From: Nitriliruptor sp040882055
GTDB lineage: Bacteria > Actinomycetota > Nitriliruptoria > Nitriliruptorales > Nitriliruptoraceae
Direction of reading: 5' to 3'
DNA: 45,559 nt
Assembly (NCBI GenBank): GCA_040882055.1
Contig: JBBECA010000010.1
Location: 1-45,559 of the forward strand
Shown: positions 8,485-17,900 of the stretch, in pieces
Layout of the letters: every line of letters begins with the position of its first letter
Numbering within the stretch: the first letter of the stretch is position 1
Position numbers and translations under genes: made by a program
Notes under the pieces: generated by a model
The model's database searches: none
Told to the model about the DNA's origin: nothing
The model's input: the letters and a program-made list of their open reading frames with translations, nothing else

Positions 8485-8494
8485 ACGCTAGCCT
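8485..8494. promoter_or_regulatory. Overlapping divergent -10 boxes for the CaCA and FKBP genes
   Basis: The ten bases ACGCTAGCCT read as TAGCGT on the minus strand (8490-8485) and TAGCCT on the plus strand (8489-8494). Both fit the actinobacterial TANNNT -10 consensus. The minus copy is 8 nt from ATG 8476. If both are used, polymerase can occupy only one at a time. Confidence 0.45.
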
Positions 8495-8530
8495 CGCCCG
8501 CCCCGCCGCCTCGACCACCGGAGCCGTCCC

Positions 8531-8908
8531 GTGACCACCGCCGGTAAGCCCGACGTGACCATCCCCGACGGGCCGCCGCCGAGCGAGTTGCAGGTCGAGG
8601 ACCTCGCGGTCGGCGACGGCGACGAGGCGGTCGCGGGCCACCGCGTCCGGGTGCACTACGTCGGGGTCTCGTGGTCGACAGGCCAGCAGTTCGACGCATC
8701 GTGGGACCGCGGCCAGGAGTTCGCCTTCGGTCTCGGGTCCGGTCAGGTGATCAGCGGTTGGGACCATGGCGTTCAGGGCATGCGGGTCGGCGGTCGGCGT
8801 CGGCTGACCATCCCCCCGGAGCTCGGGTACGGCGACCGCGGCGCCGGCGGCGTGATCGCCCCCGGGGAGACGCTCGTCTTCGTCGTGGATCTGTTCGGCG
8901 TGTCGTGA
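8531..8908 (+). CDS. FKBP-type peptidyl-prolyl cis-trans isomerase
   Basis: A 125-residue single FKBP domain. The typical run VRVHYVGVSWSTGQQFDASW, then GQVISGWDHGVQGMRVGG, RRLTIPPELGYGDRG and a closing LVFVVDLFGV strand covers the whole active site. No signal peptide is seen, so it acts in the cytoplasm. GTG 8531 is preceded by GGAG with 8 nt spacing and by TAGCCT (8489-8494). The stop overlaps the start of the nitrobindin gene (GTGA), so the two are translationally coupled. Confidence 0.94.
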   Translation: MTTAGKPDVTIPDGPPPSELQVEDLAVGDGDEAVAGHRVRVHYVGVSWSTGQQFDASWDRGQEFAFGLGSGQVISGWDHGVQGMRVGGRRRLTIPPELGYGDRGAGGVIAPGETLVFVVDLFGVS

Positions 8909-9420
8909 CCGGCTCGGAGCATCCGCCGCTGCACGCCACGCTCGAGCCGCTCGCCGGCCTCCTCGGCAGCTTCACCGGCGAGGGCCGAGGCGAGTACCCC
9001 ACCATCGAGCCGTTCGCGTACCGCGAGACGGTCACCTTCGGGCACGTCGGCAAGCCCTTCCTCGCCTACACCCAGCGGACCTCCCACCTCGCCACCGGCG
9101 CGCCGATGCACGCCGAGTCCGGCTACCTGCGCGTGGTGCCCGCCTCCGTCGCTGGTGGGCACGCGAGCCTCGAGTTGGTGCTCGCGCACCCGACCGGCAT
9201 CGTCGAGGTCGAGGAGGGTCCCCTCGGTCGGGAGGGCGGGACGCTCGTGCTCGAGCTCGCGACCACCACCGTCGCCGGTACCGCGACGGCCAAGGACGTC
9301 CGGGCCCTCCGGCGTCGTTTCGTGCTCGACGGGGACCGGCTCAGCTACGAGGTGGCGATGGCGCACGCCGACACGCCGATGACCCACCACCTCGCCGCGG
9401 TGCTCCACCGGGACGGGTAG
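8905..9420 (+). CDS. Nitrobindin-like heme-binding protein (FABP/DUF1794 family)
   Basis: A 171-residue ten-stranded beta-barrel protein. Family hallmarks are LLGSFTGEGRGEYPTI followed by PFAYRETVTFGH, the AHPTGIVEVEEG segment and a C-terminal MTHHLAAVLHR that supplies the candidate axial heme histidine. The usual GxWxGxG has Phe in place of Trp (GSFTGEG). Nitrobindins bind ferric heme and react with NO or peroxynitrite. GTG 8905 overlaps the FKBP stop by 4 nt. Confidence 0.87.
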   Translation: MTGSEHPPLHATLEPLAGLLGSFTGEGRGEYPTIEPFAYRETVTFGHVGKPFLAYTQRTSHLATGAPMHAESGYLRVVPASVAGGHASLELVLAHPTGIVEVEEGPLGREGGTLVLELATTTVAGTATAKDVRALRRRFVLDGDRLSYEVAMAHADTPMTHHLAAVLHRDG

Positions 9421-9445
9421 CCGCTGCCACGTCCGGACGGACGCC

Positions 9446-9451
9446 TAGCCT
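9446..9451 (+). promoter_or_regulatory. -10-like box TAGCCT before the flavoprotein gene
   Basis: TAGCCT fits TANNNT and lies 22 nt before the GTG start of the disulfide reductase-like gene, with the GAGGAG ribosome site between. It suggests a promoter separate from that of the FKBP/nitrobindin pair. Confidence 0.4.
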
Positions 9452-9473
9452 CGCTGACGACGAGGAGCGCGGC

Positions 9474-10865
9474 GTGACGGAACGCTTGGTGGTGATCGGC
9501 GGCGACGCCGCGGGGATGACGGCAGCCTCGCAGGCTCGCCGCGGACGTGGCCCCGAGGAGCTCGAGATCGTCGTCTTCGAACGGGGCGGGGACACCTCCT
9601 ACTCGGCCTGCGGCATCCCGTACTGGATCGGCGAGGTCGTCGACGAGCGTTCGACCCTCGTGGTCCGCACGCCCGAGGAGTTCCGCGAGCGCCAGGACAT
9701 CGACGCCCGCATCCACCACCAGGTCGTGGCCATCGACACCGACGCACGCACCGTGCGGGTACGCGACCTCGGAGCGGGGACCGAGATCGACGAGCGCTAC
9801 GACCAGCTGATGATCGCCACGGGCGCCTCACCCAACCGGCCGGACCTGCCGGGCATCGACGGGCCGGCGGTCTTCGGGGTCCAGACCCTCGACGACGGGC
9901 AGGCGATCATCGACCACCTCGATGCGCTCGGACTCGACCGTGCGCCTCGCGCGGTCATCATCGGTGCGGGCTACATCGGTCTCGAGATCGCCGAGGCGTT
10001 CGCCACCCGGGCTATGGAGGTCCACGTCGTCGAGCGTTCGGCTCGGCCCATGAACACCATCGATCCCGACATGGGCGACCGCATCGCCGAGGCGATGGCG
10101 GGTATGGGCATCACCCTGCACACCTCGACCGCGGTGGCCTCGGTGGAGCGCGACGAGGGTGGCGCCCTCCGCGCGGTCGCGACCAGCGCCGGTGAGCTCG
10201 CCGCTGACGTCGTCGTGCTCGGCACCGGGGCCCGGCCGAACAGCGACCTCGCCCGCGCCGCCGGCATCCCCACCGGCCCGACGGGTGGGATCAGGGTGGA
10301 CGTGCGCCAACGCACCGGGGTGGATCGGGTCTGGGCCGCCGGCGACTGCGCCGAGGTGCACCACCTGGTCACCCGCCGGCCGGCCGCGATCGCGCTCGGG
10401 ACCATCGCGAACAAGACCGGTCGGGTCGCCGGCATCAACCTCGGGGGCGGCTACGAGACCTTCCCGGGGGTGCTCGGGACCGCGATCACCAAGGTCTGCG
10501 GGCTGGAGGTCAGCCGGACCGGGCTCGGCGAGAGCGAGGCGCGGACGGCGGGGTACGAGCCGGTGTGCACCGTGGTCGAGTCGACGACGACGGCCGGGTA
10601 CTGGCCGACGGCCGAACCGATCGCGGTGAAGATGATCGCCGAGCGGCACACCGGCCGGCTCCTCGGGGCCCAGATCGTCGGCGAGGCCGGGTCGGGGAAG
10701 CGCATCGACGTGCTCGCGACGGCGCTGTGGAACCGGATGCACGTGGACGACCTGCTGCACGTCGACCTGTCGTACGCGCCGCCGTTCGCGCCCGTCTGGG
10801 ACCCGGTGCTGATCGCCGCGCGCAAGAGCTGGGACGCGGTCGAGGCGGATCGCAGCCGCGCGTAG
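9474..10865 (+). CDS. CoA-disulfide reductase-like FAD/NAD(P)-dependent oxidoreductase
   Basis: A 463-residue pyridine-nucleotide disulfide oxidoreductase. FAD-binding VVIGGDAAGMTAA is at 6-18, the single redox Cys in SYSACGIPYWIG (C46) marks the CoA-disulfide reductase/NADH oxidase/persulfide reductase branch, the NAD(P) motif IIGAGYIGLEIAEAF lies mid-protein, and VWAAGDCAEVHH is the second FAD motif. The C-terminal dimerisation domain is complete (VDLSYAPPFAPVWDP). No rhodanese domain is fused. GTG 9474 has GAGGAG 6 nt upstream. Exact substrate (CoA disulfide, persulfide or oxygen) is not decidable. Confidence 0.9.
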   Translation: MTERLVVIGGDAAGMTAASQARRGRGPEELEIVVFERGGDTSYSACGIPYWIGEVVDERSTLVVRTPEEFRERQDIDARIHHQVVAIDTDARTVRVRDLGAGTEIDERYDQLMIATGASPNRPDLPGIDGPAVFGVQTLDDGQAIIDHLDALGLDRAPRAVIIGAGYIGLEIAEAFATRAMEVHVVERSARPMNTIDPDMGDRIAEAMAGMGITLHTSTAVASVERDEGGALRAVATSAGELAADVVVLGTGARPNSDLARAAGIPTGPTGGIRVDVRQRTGVDRVWAAGDCAEVHHLVTRRPAAIALGTIANKTGRVAGINLGGGYETFPGVLGTAITKVCGLEVSRTGLGESEARTAGYEPVCTVVESTTTAGYWPTAEPIAVKMIAERHTGRLLGAQIVGEAGSGKRIDVLATALWNRMHVDDLLHVDLSYAPPFAPVWDPVLIAARKSWDAVEADRSRA

Positions 10866-10896
10866 GTCGGGCGTCGGTGAGGCGCGCCGGCCCGGG

Positions 10897-11805
10897 TCAG
10901 GCCTTCTTGCGGGCTCGGGTGGTGGCCTTGACCTCGGCGTGGGACTCGATGAACTCGACGATCTTGGACGCCACGTCGATGCCGGTCGCTCCCTCGATCC
11001 CCTCGAGCCCGGGGGAGGAGTTGACCTCGAGCACCACGGGGCCGTGGTTGGAGCGCATCAGGTCGACGCCGGCCACGTTCAAGCCGAGGATCTTGGCCGC
11101 GCGCTTGGCGATGGACCGCTCCTCGGGGGTGAGCTTGACCCGCTTCGCCTCGCCGCCGCGGTGGACGTTCGAGCGGAACTCCCCGGCAGCGGCGGTGCGC
11201 TCCATGGCAGCGACGACCCGGTTGCCCACCACGAACGCGCGGATGTCGGTCCCCCGCGACTCCTTGATGAACTCCTGCACGAGGATGTTGGCGTCGAGCT
11301 GACGGAACGCGCCGATGACGGACTCGGCTGCCTTCTTGGTCTCGGCGAGGACGACGCCCATGCCCTGGGTGCCCTCGAGCAGCTTGATGACCACGGGCGC
11401 CCCGCCCACGAGCGAGATGAGGCCGTCGATGTCCTTGGTGGAGTGGGCGAAGCTGGTCACCGGGAGCCCCACCCCCTCGGCGGCGAGCAGCTGCAGCGAT
11501 CGCAGCTTGTCACGCGAGCGGCTGATCGCCTGCGACTCGACCGTCGGGTAGACGCCCATCATCTCGAACTGACGCACGACGGCGGTGCCGTAGAAGGTGT
11601 GCGTCGCCCCGATGCGGGGGATGACCGCGTCGAGCGGCGCCAGCTCCGAGCCGCCGTAGTGCATCTGGGGGCGGTGCGAGGTGATGTCGATGACGCACCG
11701 CAGGTAGTCGAGCACCCGCACCTCGTGGTCGCGGGCCTCGGCGGCCTCCTTGAGGCGTCGTGTCGAGTACAGCGAGGAGTTGCGCGACAGGATGGCGAGC
11801 TTCAT
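10897..11805 (-). CDS. rimK: RimK-type ATP-grasp ligase
   Basis: A 302-residue ATP-grasp protein close to RimK over its full length: an N-terminal domain from MKLAILSRNSSLYSTRRL, the nucleotide-binding VVIKLLEGTQGMGVVLAE loop, VQEFIKESRGTDIRAFVVG, and the metal-binding VAGVDLMRS and LEVNSSPGLEGIE. E. coli RimK adds glutamates to the C-terminus of ribosomal protein S6. Whether S6 is the target here is inference. ATG 11805 has GAGG about 9 nt upstream. TAGCGT (complement of 11873-11878) is a candidate -10. The tail is basic (TTRARKKA). Confidence 0.9.
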   Translation of the reverse strand: MKLAILSRNSSLYSTRRLKEAAEARDHEVRVLDYLRCVIDITSHRPQMHYGGSELAPLDAVIPRIGATHTFYGTAVVRQFEMMGVYPTVESQAISRSRDKLRSLQLLAAEGVGLPVTSFAHSTKDIDGLISLVGGAPVVIKLLEGTQGMGVVLAETKKAAESVIGAFRQLDANILVQEFIKESRGTDIRAFVVGNRVVAAMERTAAAGEFRSNVHRGGEAKRVKLTPEERSIAKRAAKILGLNVAGVDLMRSNHGPVVLEVNSSPGLEGIEGATGIDVASKIVEFIESHAEVKATTRARKKA

Positions 11806-11915
11806 GGACGAGCCTCGGGCTGCGGGCGGCCAGGGTCACCCGAGCCGGACGGGCGTCGGGTAGCGGGGGCACACGCTACTCGCGGTGCTCGGTCGAGGCC
11901 GCCCGACCGTCCGGG

Positions 11916-11921
11916 TAGCGT
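11916..11921 (+). promoter_or_regulatory. -10-like box TAGCGT before the DUF3309-like small gene
   Basis: TAGCGT fits TANNNT and lies 27 nt before GTG 11949, with GGAG between it and the start. It is one member of the recurring -10 set in this window. Confidence 0.4.
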
Positions 11922-11948
11922 CGCCGCCCGACGTCCGACGGAGCCGCT

Positions 11949-12110
11949 GTGGCCAACCTCGTGCCCCTGATCGCCATCGGTCTGCTCGCCCTCGGCGCGC
12001 TCCCCGTCTGGCCCTGGAGCCGAGGTTGGGGGTGGGCACCGTTCGGCATCGTGGCCATCGGGTTCGCGACGCTGCTGCTGTTCCGGCTCTCGGTCGTCCC
12101 CGAGGTGTAG
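11949..12110 (+). CDS. DUF3309-like 53-residue membrane protein
   Basis: A short gene with GTG start, GGAG 5 nt upstream and TAGCGT further up. The product is two membrane helices around the motif LGALPVWPWSRGWGWAPFG. That matches the DUF3309 pattern (LGALP, a Trp-Pro, Ser-Arg, Trp-Gly turn, then a second helix). The family is widespread and has no known role. Start, stop, ribosome site and family motif all agree, so I regard it as real despite its size. It diverges from rimK. Confidence 0.75.
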   Translation: MANLVPLIAIGLLALGALPVWPWSRGWGWAPFGIVAIGFATLLLFRLSVVPEV

Positions 12111-12135
12111 GTCACCGGACCATCGGGGACGCCGC

Positions 12136-12762
12136 TCAGTCGCGCTCCGCCTTCTCGGCCTTCGCCGCGGCCTTCCGTGCCTGCTTGCACTCGCGCACCT
12201 CGGCGAGCGTCCGCTCGTCGGTGACGTCGGCGATGGAGCGGTACCCCTCCTCGCCGTACTCGCCGGCCGCCTCCCGCCACCCCGTGGGCGTGACGCCGCA
12301 CTGCTTGCCGAGCAGCGCGACGAAGATCCGCGCCTTCTGCTCGCCGTACCCCGGGAGGGCCTGCAACCGCGCGAGCAGCTCGTCCCCGCTCGCCGCCTCG
12401 CGCCAGACCGACTCGGCGTCGCCGCCGTGGTCCTCGACGATGGTGGTGGCCAGGGCGTGGACACGCTTGGCCATGGACCCGGGGTAGCGGTGGATGGCCG
12501 GCTTGGTGCGGAAGTGCGCCTCGAGCTGCTCCGGGTCGGTCGCGGCGACCGCGGCTGGCGTCAGCTCCCCGCCGAGCCGGTCGGCGAGCTTCCTCGGGCC
12601 GACGAAGGCGACCTCCATCGCGATCTGCTGGTCGAGCAGCATCCCGATCAGCAGCGCGAACGCGTTGTCGGAGAGGAGCTCGTCGGCTGGGGCGTCGCCG
12701 GTCAGCGTCAAGGTGGGCACGTCGATCACCTCGGGTCGCAGGGACGGGGTCGGGAGCGGCAT
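12136..12762 (-). CDS. HhH-GPD base-excision repair family protein
   Basis: A 208-residue protein of the actinobacterial HhH-GPD group. LLIGMLLDQQIAMEVAF is the first helical segment and LQALPGYGEQKARIFVALLG is the helix-hairpin-helix with its Pro-Gly turn. A conserved catalytic Asp after the hairpin, as in AlkA/Nth enzymes, is not clear: the region reads KQCGVTPTGW. So glycosylase activity is uncertain. The C-terminus is Lys/Ala-rich. ATG 12762 follows TAGCCT by 7 nt with no Shine-Dalgarno, typical of leaderless mRNA. Confidence 0.82.
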   Translation of the reverse strand: MPLPTPSLRPEVIDVPTLTLTGDAPADELLSDNAFALLIGMLLDQQIAMEVAFVGPRKLADRLGGELTPAAVAATDPEQLEAHFRTKPAIHRYPGSMAKRVHALATTIVEDHGGDAESVWREAASGDELLARLQALPGYGEQKARIFVALLGKQCGVTPTGWREAAGEYGEEGYRSIADVTDERTLAEVRECKQARKAAAKAEKAERD

Positions 12763-12769
12763 CCGGATG

Positions 12770-12775
12770 AGGCTA
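12770..12775 (-). promoter_or_regulatory. Leaderless-type -10 box (TAGCCT) for the HhH-GPD gene
   Basis: On the minus strand TAGCCT is followed by 7 nt and then ATG 12762, the spacing expected when transcription begins at the start codon. It lies in the 23-nt gap after the PBP-like gene, so the HhH-GPD gene can be transcribed on its own. Confidence 0.5.
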
Positions 12776-12785
12776 GGCCGCCCGG

Positions 12786-14675
12786 TCAGCGCTCGGCGTC
12801 GACGGGGGCGTCTGCCAGCGCGCGCAGCTCACGGGCGAAGCGCTCGGCGAGCGCCCCCGCGCTCTCGTCCTCACCGTCCTCGATGAGCACGACCACCGCC
12901 AGCTCGTCGACCACCCCGAGGAACCAGGCGTGGACCGCGCCCTCGAGCCCGTCGGCGGCGGCCTCGTAGCCCGTCAGCCCCTCGGCGAGCTCGCGGCCGC
13001 TCAACAGACGTCGGGTGGCATCGAGCGCCCCAGGGGCCAACGTCGTGGCCTGACCCGCGGCGTCCTCCAGGAGGTAGGGCGGGAACCACTCGCCCGTCGA
13101 CGCGGCGGCCGCGACCGTCGCGAGGTGGAGGGGGGACACCTCGACCAGTCCCTGACCGGCGGCTGCCACCGCGGCGGCGCCGGCATCCACCGGTTCGGGG
13201 AACGACAGCCCGGTGGCGGGGAGCGGCAGGTCGAGCTCCTGGTCGGCGCCGAACCGGCGTGCGCTGGCGACGAGCGCCGCGGCATCGAGATCCGCACCCA
13301 CGGTGGCGAGGGAGGTGGCGCACCCGCCGGCGATGGCCTCGGTCAGTGCGAGGCGGTCGAGCTCGACGCCCGAGGGGTTCACGACCCGGCGGCCCGCCGC
13401 GATCACCTCCTGCGGGCAGTCGACCTCGGCCGCCGCGCCATCGTCCGAGCTGGCCAGTGCATCGAGCGGGACCGCACCGAGAGCGGTTCCCGGCGGGTAG
13501 CGGCCCTCGAAGGCGCGGTTGAAGCCGTCGATCGGGCGGCTCGCGCTCCCGCGGATCGCGCCGTCCGCGACCGCGACGACCACCATGGCCGCGGGCGTGT
13601 CCCGTCCGACCAGGCTGTTCTCGATGGCCCGCTGGACGGTCACGTCGAGCGTGGTCCGGAGCGGGCCCACCGCGTCGCCGCCCTCGGCGCTCGCCGTCGC
13701 CAACGTCTCGCGGACCGGCCCGGTCTCGCCGTCGCGCAGCTCGACCCGGACGATCGCGGTGTCGGCGAGGCGGGGCTCGAGCGCGCGCTCGAGACCGGTT
13801 CGGCCGACCACGTCACCGGGCTCGTACGGCTCGCCGAGCCGCTCCAGGTCCTCCGCGGTCGCCTCCCCCGTGCGGCCGACGACGTGGACCGCGAAGTCGT
13901 CCGCGAGCAGCGATCGGGCGCCGTCCTCGTTCCGACGCAGGATGCCGGCGATACCGATCAGGTCGCGGGCCGCCTCGCGGGCGGCCTCGGCCGAGAGCGA
14001 GGTCACGGGGTAGAACCAGCCGTCGACCAGCCCCGACCGCCCGAGGACGCGGGCGGCGCTCGCCCCGCTGCCCGGGATCGCGGCTTCGTAGGCGGCGACG
14101 ACCTCGTCCACGTCGTCCACCGCGCCGGGTTCGACCCCGAAGGTCACCCGCTCGCCCGGGCCGGCCAGCGGCGTGCCATCGGCGGCGAGGATCGGCGCGC
14201 GGGCTTCCTCGGTCGTGCTGGTGACGAACCGCAGTCCGGGGCGCCAGGCGGGGTGGAGCATGGACGGCTCCCAGGCCACCCCCCACGCGCCACGCTCGCG
14301 GAGCAGCTGCAGCTCGACCTCCCACTCGATGGCGCCGACGACCGGGACCTCCGCGGAGACCGCCACGGTCGCTGCCGCGCGGCCATCGACGTCCTCGACC
14401 ACCTCGGTGGCCTCGGCGGTCAGGGAGCGCAGGTCGAGGCCCTCGCGCAGGTGGTCGTGCGCGGCGACGAAGCCCTCCGGCGCGCCGCGGACCAGCGTCA
14501 CCATCGCCTCGTGGTCGCCGGCGCTCCAGGCGTCGAGGTACTCGTCGATCGTGGACTCGGCGCCGACGGCCTCGCTCGCTGCGTCGGGTCGCGGGGTGTC
14601 GAGCGCTCGGACGGCGATGAACACGGCCGCTGCGACCACCAGCAGCGCGGCGAGCCCTGCGAGGGCCTGGCGCAC
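12786..14675 (-). CDS. Penicillin-binding-protein-like protein lacking transpeptidase active-site motifs
   Basis: 629 residues: an N-terminal membrane anchor (about 5-23), an NTF2-like MecA_N domain (about 38-150), a PBP dimerisation-type domain (about 155-335) and a transpeptidase-fold domain (about 340-625). The scaffold is clear (TTLDVTVQRAIENSL, RYPPGTALGAVPLDAL, AAGQGLVEVSPLHLATVAAA, HAWFLG), but the SxxK nucleophile site reads TALG (397-400), the SxN region GCATSLA has no matching Asn, and KTG reads LEG (577-579). Peptidoglycan crosslinking is therefore unlikely; a structural or sensing role is inferred. GTG 14675 has GGGAGG 4 nt upstream. Confidence 0.85.
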   Translation of the reverse strand: MRQALAGLAALLVVAAAVFIAVRALDTPRPDAASEAVGAESTIDEYLDAWSAGDHEAMVTLVRGAPEGFVAAHDHLREGLDLRSLTAEATEVVEDVDGRAAATVAVSAEVPVVGAIEWEVELQLLRERGAWGVAWEPSMLHPAWRPGLRFVTSTTEEARAPILAADGTPLAGPGERVTFGVEPGAVDDVDEVVAAYEAAIPGSGASAARVLGRSGLVDGWFYPVTSLSAEAAREAARDLIGIAGILRRNEDGARSLLADDFAVHVVGRTGEATAEDLERLGEPYEPGDVVGRTGLERALEPRLADTAIVRVELRDGETGPVRETLATASAEGGDAVGPLRTTLDVTVQRAIENSLVGRDTPAAMVVVAVADGAIRGSASRPIDGFNRAFEGRYPPGTALGAVPLDALASSDDGAAAEVDCPQEVIAAGRRVVNPSGVELDRLALTEAIAGGCATSLATVGADLDAAALVASARRFGADQELDLPLPATGLSFPEPVDAGAAAVAAAGQGLVEVSPLHLATVAAAASTGEWFPPYLLEDAAGQATTLAPGALDATRRLLSGRELAEGLTGYEAAADGLEGAVHAWFLGVVDELAVVVLIEDGEDESAGALAERFARELRALADAPVDAER

Positions 14676-14702
14676 GTTGCCTCCCGATCGGTGGTCCGCT
14701 CG

Positions 14703-14708
14703 ACGCTA
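14703..14708 (-). promoter_or_regulatory. -10-like box TAGCGT for the PBP-like gene
   Basis: The complement of 14703-14708 reads TAGCGT, 27 nt upstream of GTG 14675, with the ribosome site GGGAGG between. It fits the TANNNT set seen elsewhere in the window. Confidence 0.4.
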
Positions 14709-14786
14709 GCGAGGCGGTAGCGCTGTGGCTCGTGAGCGGGTCCCCTGGTAGCGGTCGTCACCGCCCTCAGGCACGCTCGACCCGGC

Positions 14787-14815
14787 TTGACGGAGGGTGC
14801 GACGCTAGGTTCGAT
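14787..14815 (+). promoter_or_regulatory. Candidate promoter for kgd
   Basis: TTGACG (14787-14792) matches a -35 box; 17 nt later TTCGAT (14810-14815) could be the -10. TAGGTT (14806-14811) overlaps it but sits 13 nt from the -35. Either choice gives a leader of more than 100 nt before GTG 14939. The rest of 14676-14938 is a divergent intergenic region with no gene that I can support. Confidence 0.45.
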
Positions 14816-14938
14816 CGCGCGCGAACAGGGCTGTCCGGATCCGCTCGACCGGGATCCGCGCCGGACATCGCGCTGCGCCTCCCGAGCCCGCCCCGCTCCC
14901 TTCCCCGCGGCATCGCCGCGTCACCGAAAGCCCCCCAC

Positions 14939-17900
14939 GTGGCACGCACCCCGGACGCACCCGCCAACTCCCAGTCGCAGCTGAACGCCTGGCTCGTCGA
15001 GGAGATGTACGAGCAGTACCGCGAGGACCCCGACGCGCTGTCGGCGTCCTGGCGGGACTTCTTCGCCGACTACCGCCCCGAGGGAGCCGGCGAGCCCGCG
15101 GGTGGTTCCAAGGCGGGTGCGGGGGACGGCAAGCGCGCTCCGGCCGAGGGTGGGGACCGCGGGGCGAACGGTGCGTCGCCGGCCCCGGCCCGGCCACGGG
15201 CGGCCGCCACCGTGTCCGAGGACGGACCAGAGCCCCAGCGACTGCGTGGCGCCGGCGCCCGCATCGTCGACAACATGGAGACCTCGCTCGGCGTGCCGAC
15301 GGCGACGTCGGTGCGGGACGTGCCGGCCAAGCTGCTCGAGGTCAACCGCACCATCGTGAACAACTACCTGCGGCGCACGCGCGGCGGCAAGGTGTCCTTC
15401 ACCCACCTCATCGCCTACGCGATGGTCCGGGCGGCGAAGGACGTCCCGGCGATGACCAAGATCTTCGCCGAGTCGGACGGCAAACCGGCGGTCGTGCAGC
15501 CCGAGCACTTCGGTCTCGGGCTCGCGGTCGACGTCGAGAACGACGACGGCAGCCGTTCGCTGATGGTCCCCGTGATCCAGGACGCGGACACGCTCTCGTT
15601 CGAGGCGTTCCTGCGCGCCTACGAGGAGATCATCCGCAAGATCCGCACCAAGAAGCTCGACCCGGCGATGTTCAGCGGCGGCGTGATCACGATCACCAAC
15701 CCGGGGACCATCGGCACGGTCCACTCGATCCCGCGCTTGATGGCCGGTCAGGCCGCGATCTTCGGGGTCGGCTCGATCGACTACCCGCCGGGCTACCAGG
15801 CCGCCGACCCTCGCACCCTCGCCAAGCTCGGTGTCGGCAAGGTCATCACCCTCACCTCGACCTACGACCACCGGGTCATCCAGGGGGCCGAGTCGGGGCT
15901 GTACCTCAAGCGTGTCCACGAGCTGCTGCTCGGCGAGGACGGGTTCTACGACGACGTCTTCCGCTCGCTCGGGCTGCCGTACGAGCCCGCCCGGTGGCGG
16001 ACCGACTCCTCGGCCATGGGGTCCGAGGACGATCTGCTCGAGAAGCAGATGAAGGTCGGCCAGCTCGCCAACATGTACCGGGTCCGCGGTCACCTCATCG
16101 CCGACCTCGACCCCCTGCGCCAGCGCGATGCGCAGATGCACCCCGAGCTGGACCCGACCTACTACGGGCTGTCGATCTGGGACAACGATCGCGAGTTCGT
16201 CACCGATGTCGGCGGTGAGGTCGGCCGGCGTCCGCTCGGCAGGATCCTCGGCATCCTCCGCGACGCCTACTGCCGGACCATCGGCATCGAGTACGGCCAC
16301 GTGCTCGATCCCGAGCAGAAGCGCTGGATCCGCGAGCAGGTCGAGGGCGTCAACGAGGACGTCCCGTCCGAGGACCAGGAGTGGATCCTCGAGCGGCTCA
16401 ACGCCGCCGAGGCGTTCGAGTCCTTCCTGCACACCAAGTACACCGGACAGAAGCGCTTCGGGCTCGAGGGCGCCGAGGCGCTGATCCCGCTGCTCGACGC
16501 GGTGTGCGAGGCCGCGGTCGACGACGACATCTCCGACATCGTCATGGGCATGGCCCACCGCGGCCGGCTGAACGTGCTGTCCAACATCGTCGGCAAGTCG
16601 CACGCCCAGATCTTCGGTGAGTTCGAAGGCCACATCGACCCCGACACCGTCCAGGGCTCCGGCGACGTCAAGTACCACCTCGGCACCGCTGGCACCTACA
16701 CCGCCCGCTCCGGGAACGAGGCGGCGCTGCACCTGCTGCCGAACCCGTCCCACCTCGAAGCGGTGGACCCGGTCGTCGAGGGCGTGGTCCGCGCCATGCA
16801 GGACCGCTACGACCGCGGCGACGAGGGCGTCTTCCCCGTGCTGCCGCTGCTGATGCACGGCGACGCGGCGTTCGCCGGCCAGGGCGTGGTGGTCGAGACG
16901 CTCAACCTCTCCCAGCTCCGCGGGTACCGCACCGGCGGCACCGTCCACGTCGTGGTCAACAACCAGGTGGGCTTCACCACGTCGCCGGACGCCTCGCGGT
17001 CGTCGTTCTACGCCACGGACGTGGCCAAGGCGATCCAGGCTCCGGTGCTGCACGTCAACGGCGACGACCCCGAGGCCGTCGTCCGCGTCGCGCGCCTCGC
17101 CTTCGCCTACCGCCAGCAGTTCCACGCCGACGTGGTCATCGACCTCGTCTGCTACCGGCGTCACGGGCACAACGAGGCCGATGACCCCTCGTTCACCCAG
17201 CCCCAGATGTACGAGATCATCGACAGCCGGCGCTCGCTGCGCAAGCTCTACACCGAGCGTCTCGTCCGCCGGGGCGACATCTCGATCGAGCAGGCCGAGG
17301 AGTTCCTCACCGACTTCGAGGAGCGGCTGCAGAGCGCGTTCGACGAGACCCGACAGGGCGCACCACCCGAGCCGCCGAAGGCCATCCGGCCGGAGGAGAC
17401 GACCGACCTCCTACCGGCGGTGGAGACCGGCGTCGCCGAGTCCGAGCTCGACCGCATCGCCTCGGTCCAGTTCGACGTCCACGACGGTTTCACCCGTCAC
17501 CCGAAGCTCGACCGGATCTTCAAGAAGGCGCGCGAACGCTACGACTCGGGGACCATCGACTGGGCCCTCGGCGAGACGCTCGCCTTCGGGTCGCTGTTGC
17601 TCGAGGGCACCAACGTCCGGCTCGCGGGCCAGGACTCACGGCGCGGCACCTTCTCGCAGCGCCACGCCGTCCAGGTCGACTTCGAGTCCGGCGAGGAGTA
17701 CCTGCCGCTCGCCAACCTCTCCGAGGACCAGGGCAAGTGGTTCATCTACGACTCGCTGCTGTCGGAGTACGCGGCCGTCGGTTTCGAGTACGGCTACTCG
17801 GTCGAGGACAAGGACGCGTTGGTCTGCTGGGAGGCCCAGTTCGGCGACTTCGTCAACGGCGCCCAGATCGTCATCGACCAGTTCATCGTGGCCGCCGAGG

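Noticed and set aside
12930..14720. 596-codon open frame on the plus strand opposite the PBP-like gene
   Set aside because: Low-complexity Gly/Arg/Glu product with no domain; the opposite strand has a ribosome site and PBP family motifs.
14921..17170. 749-codon open frame on the minus strand within kgd
   Set aside because: It is antisense to a clearly recognised gene, has biased GC-driven composition (Asp, Val, Arg, His) and no family motif.
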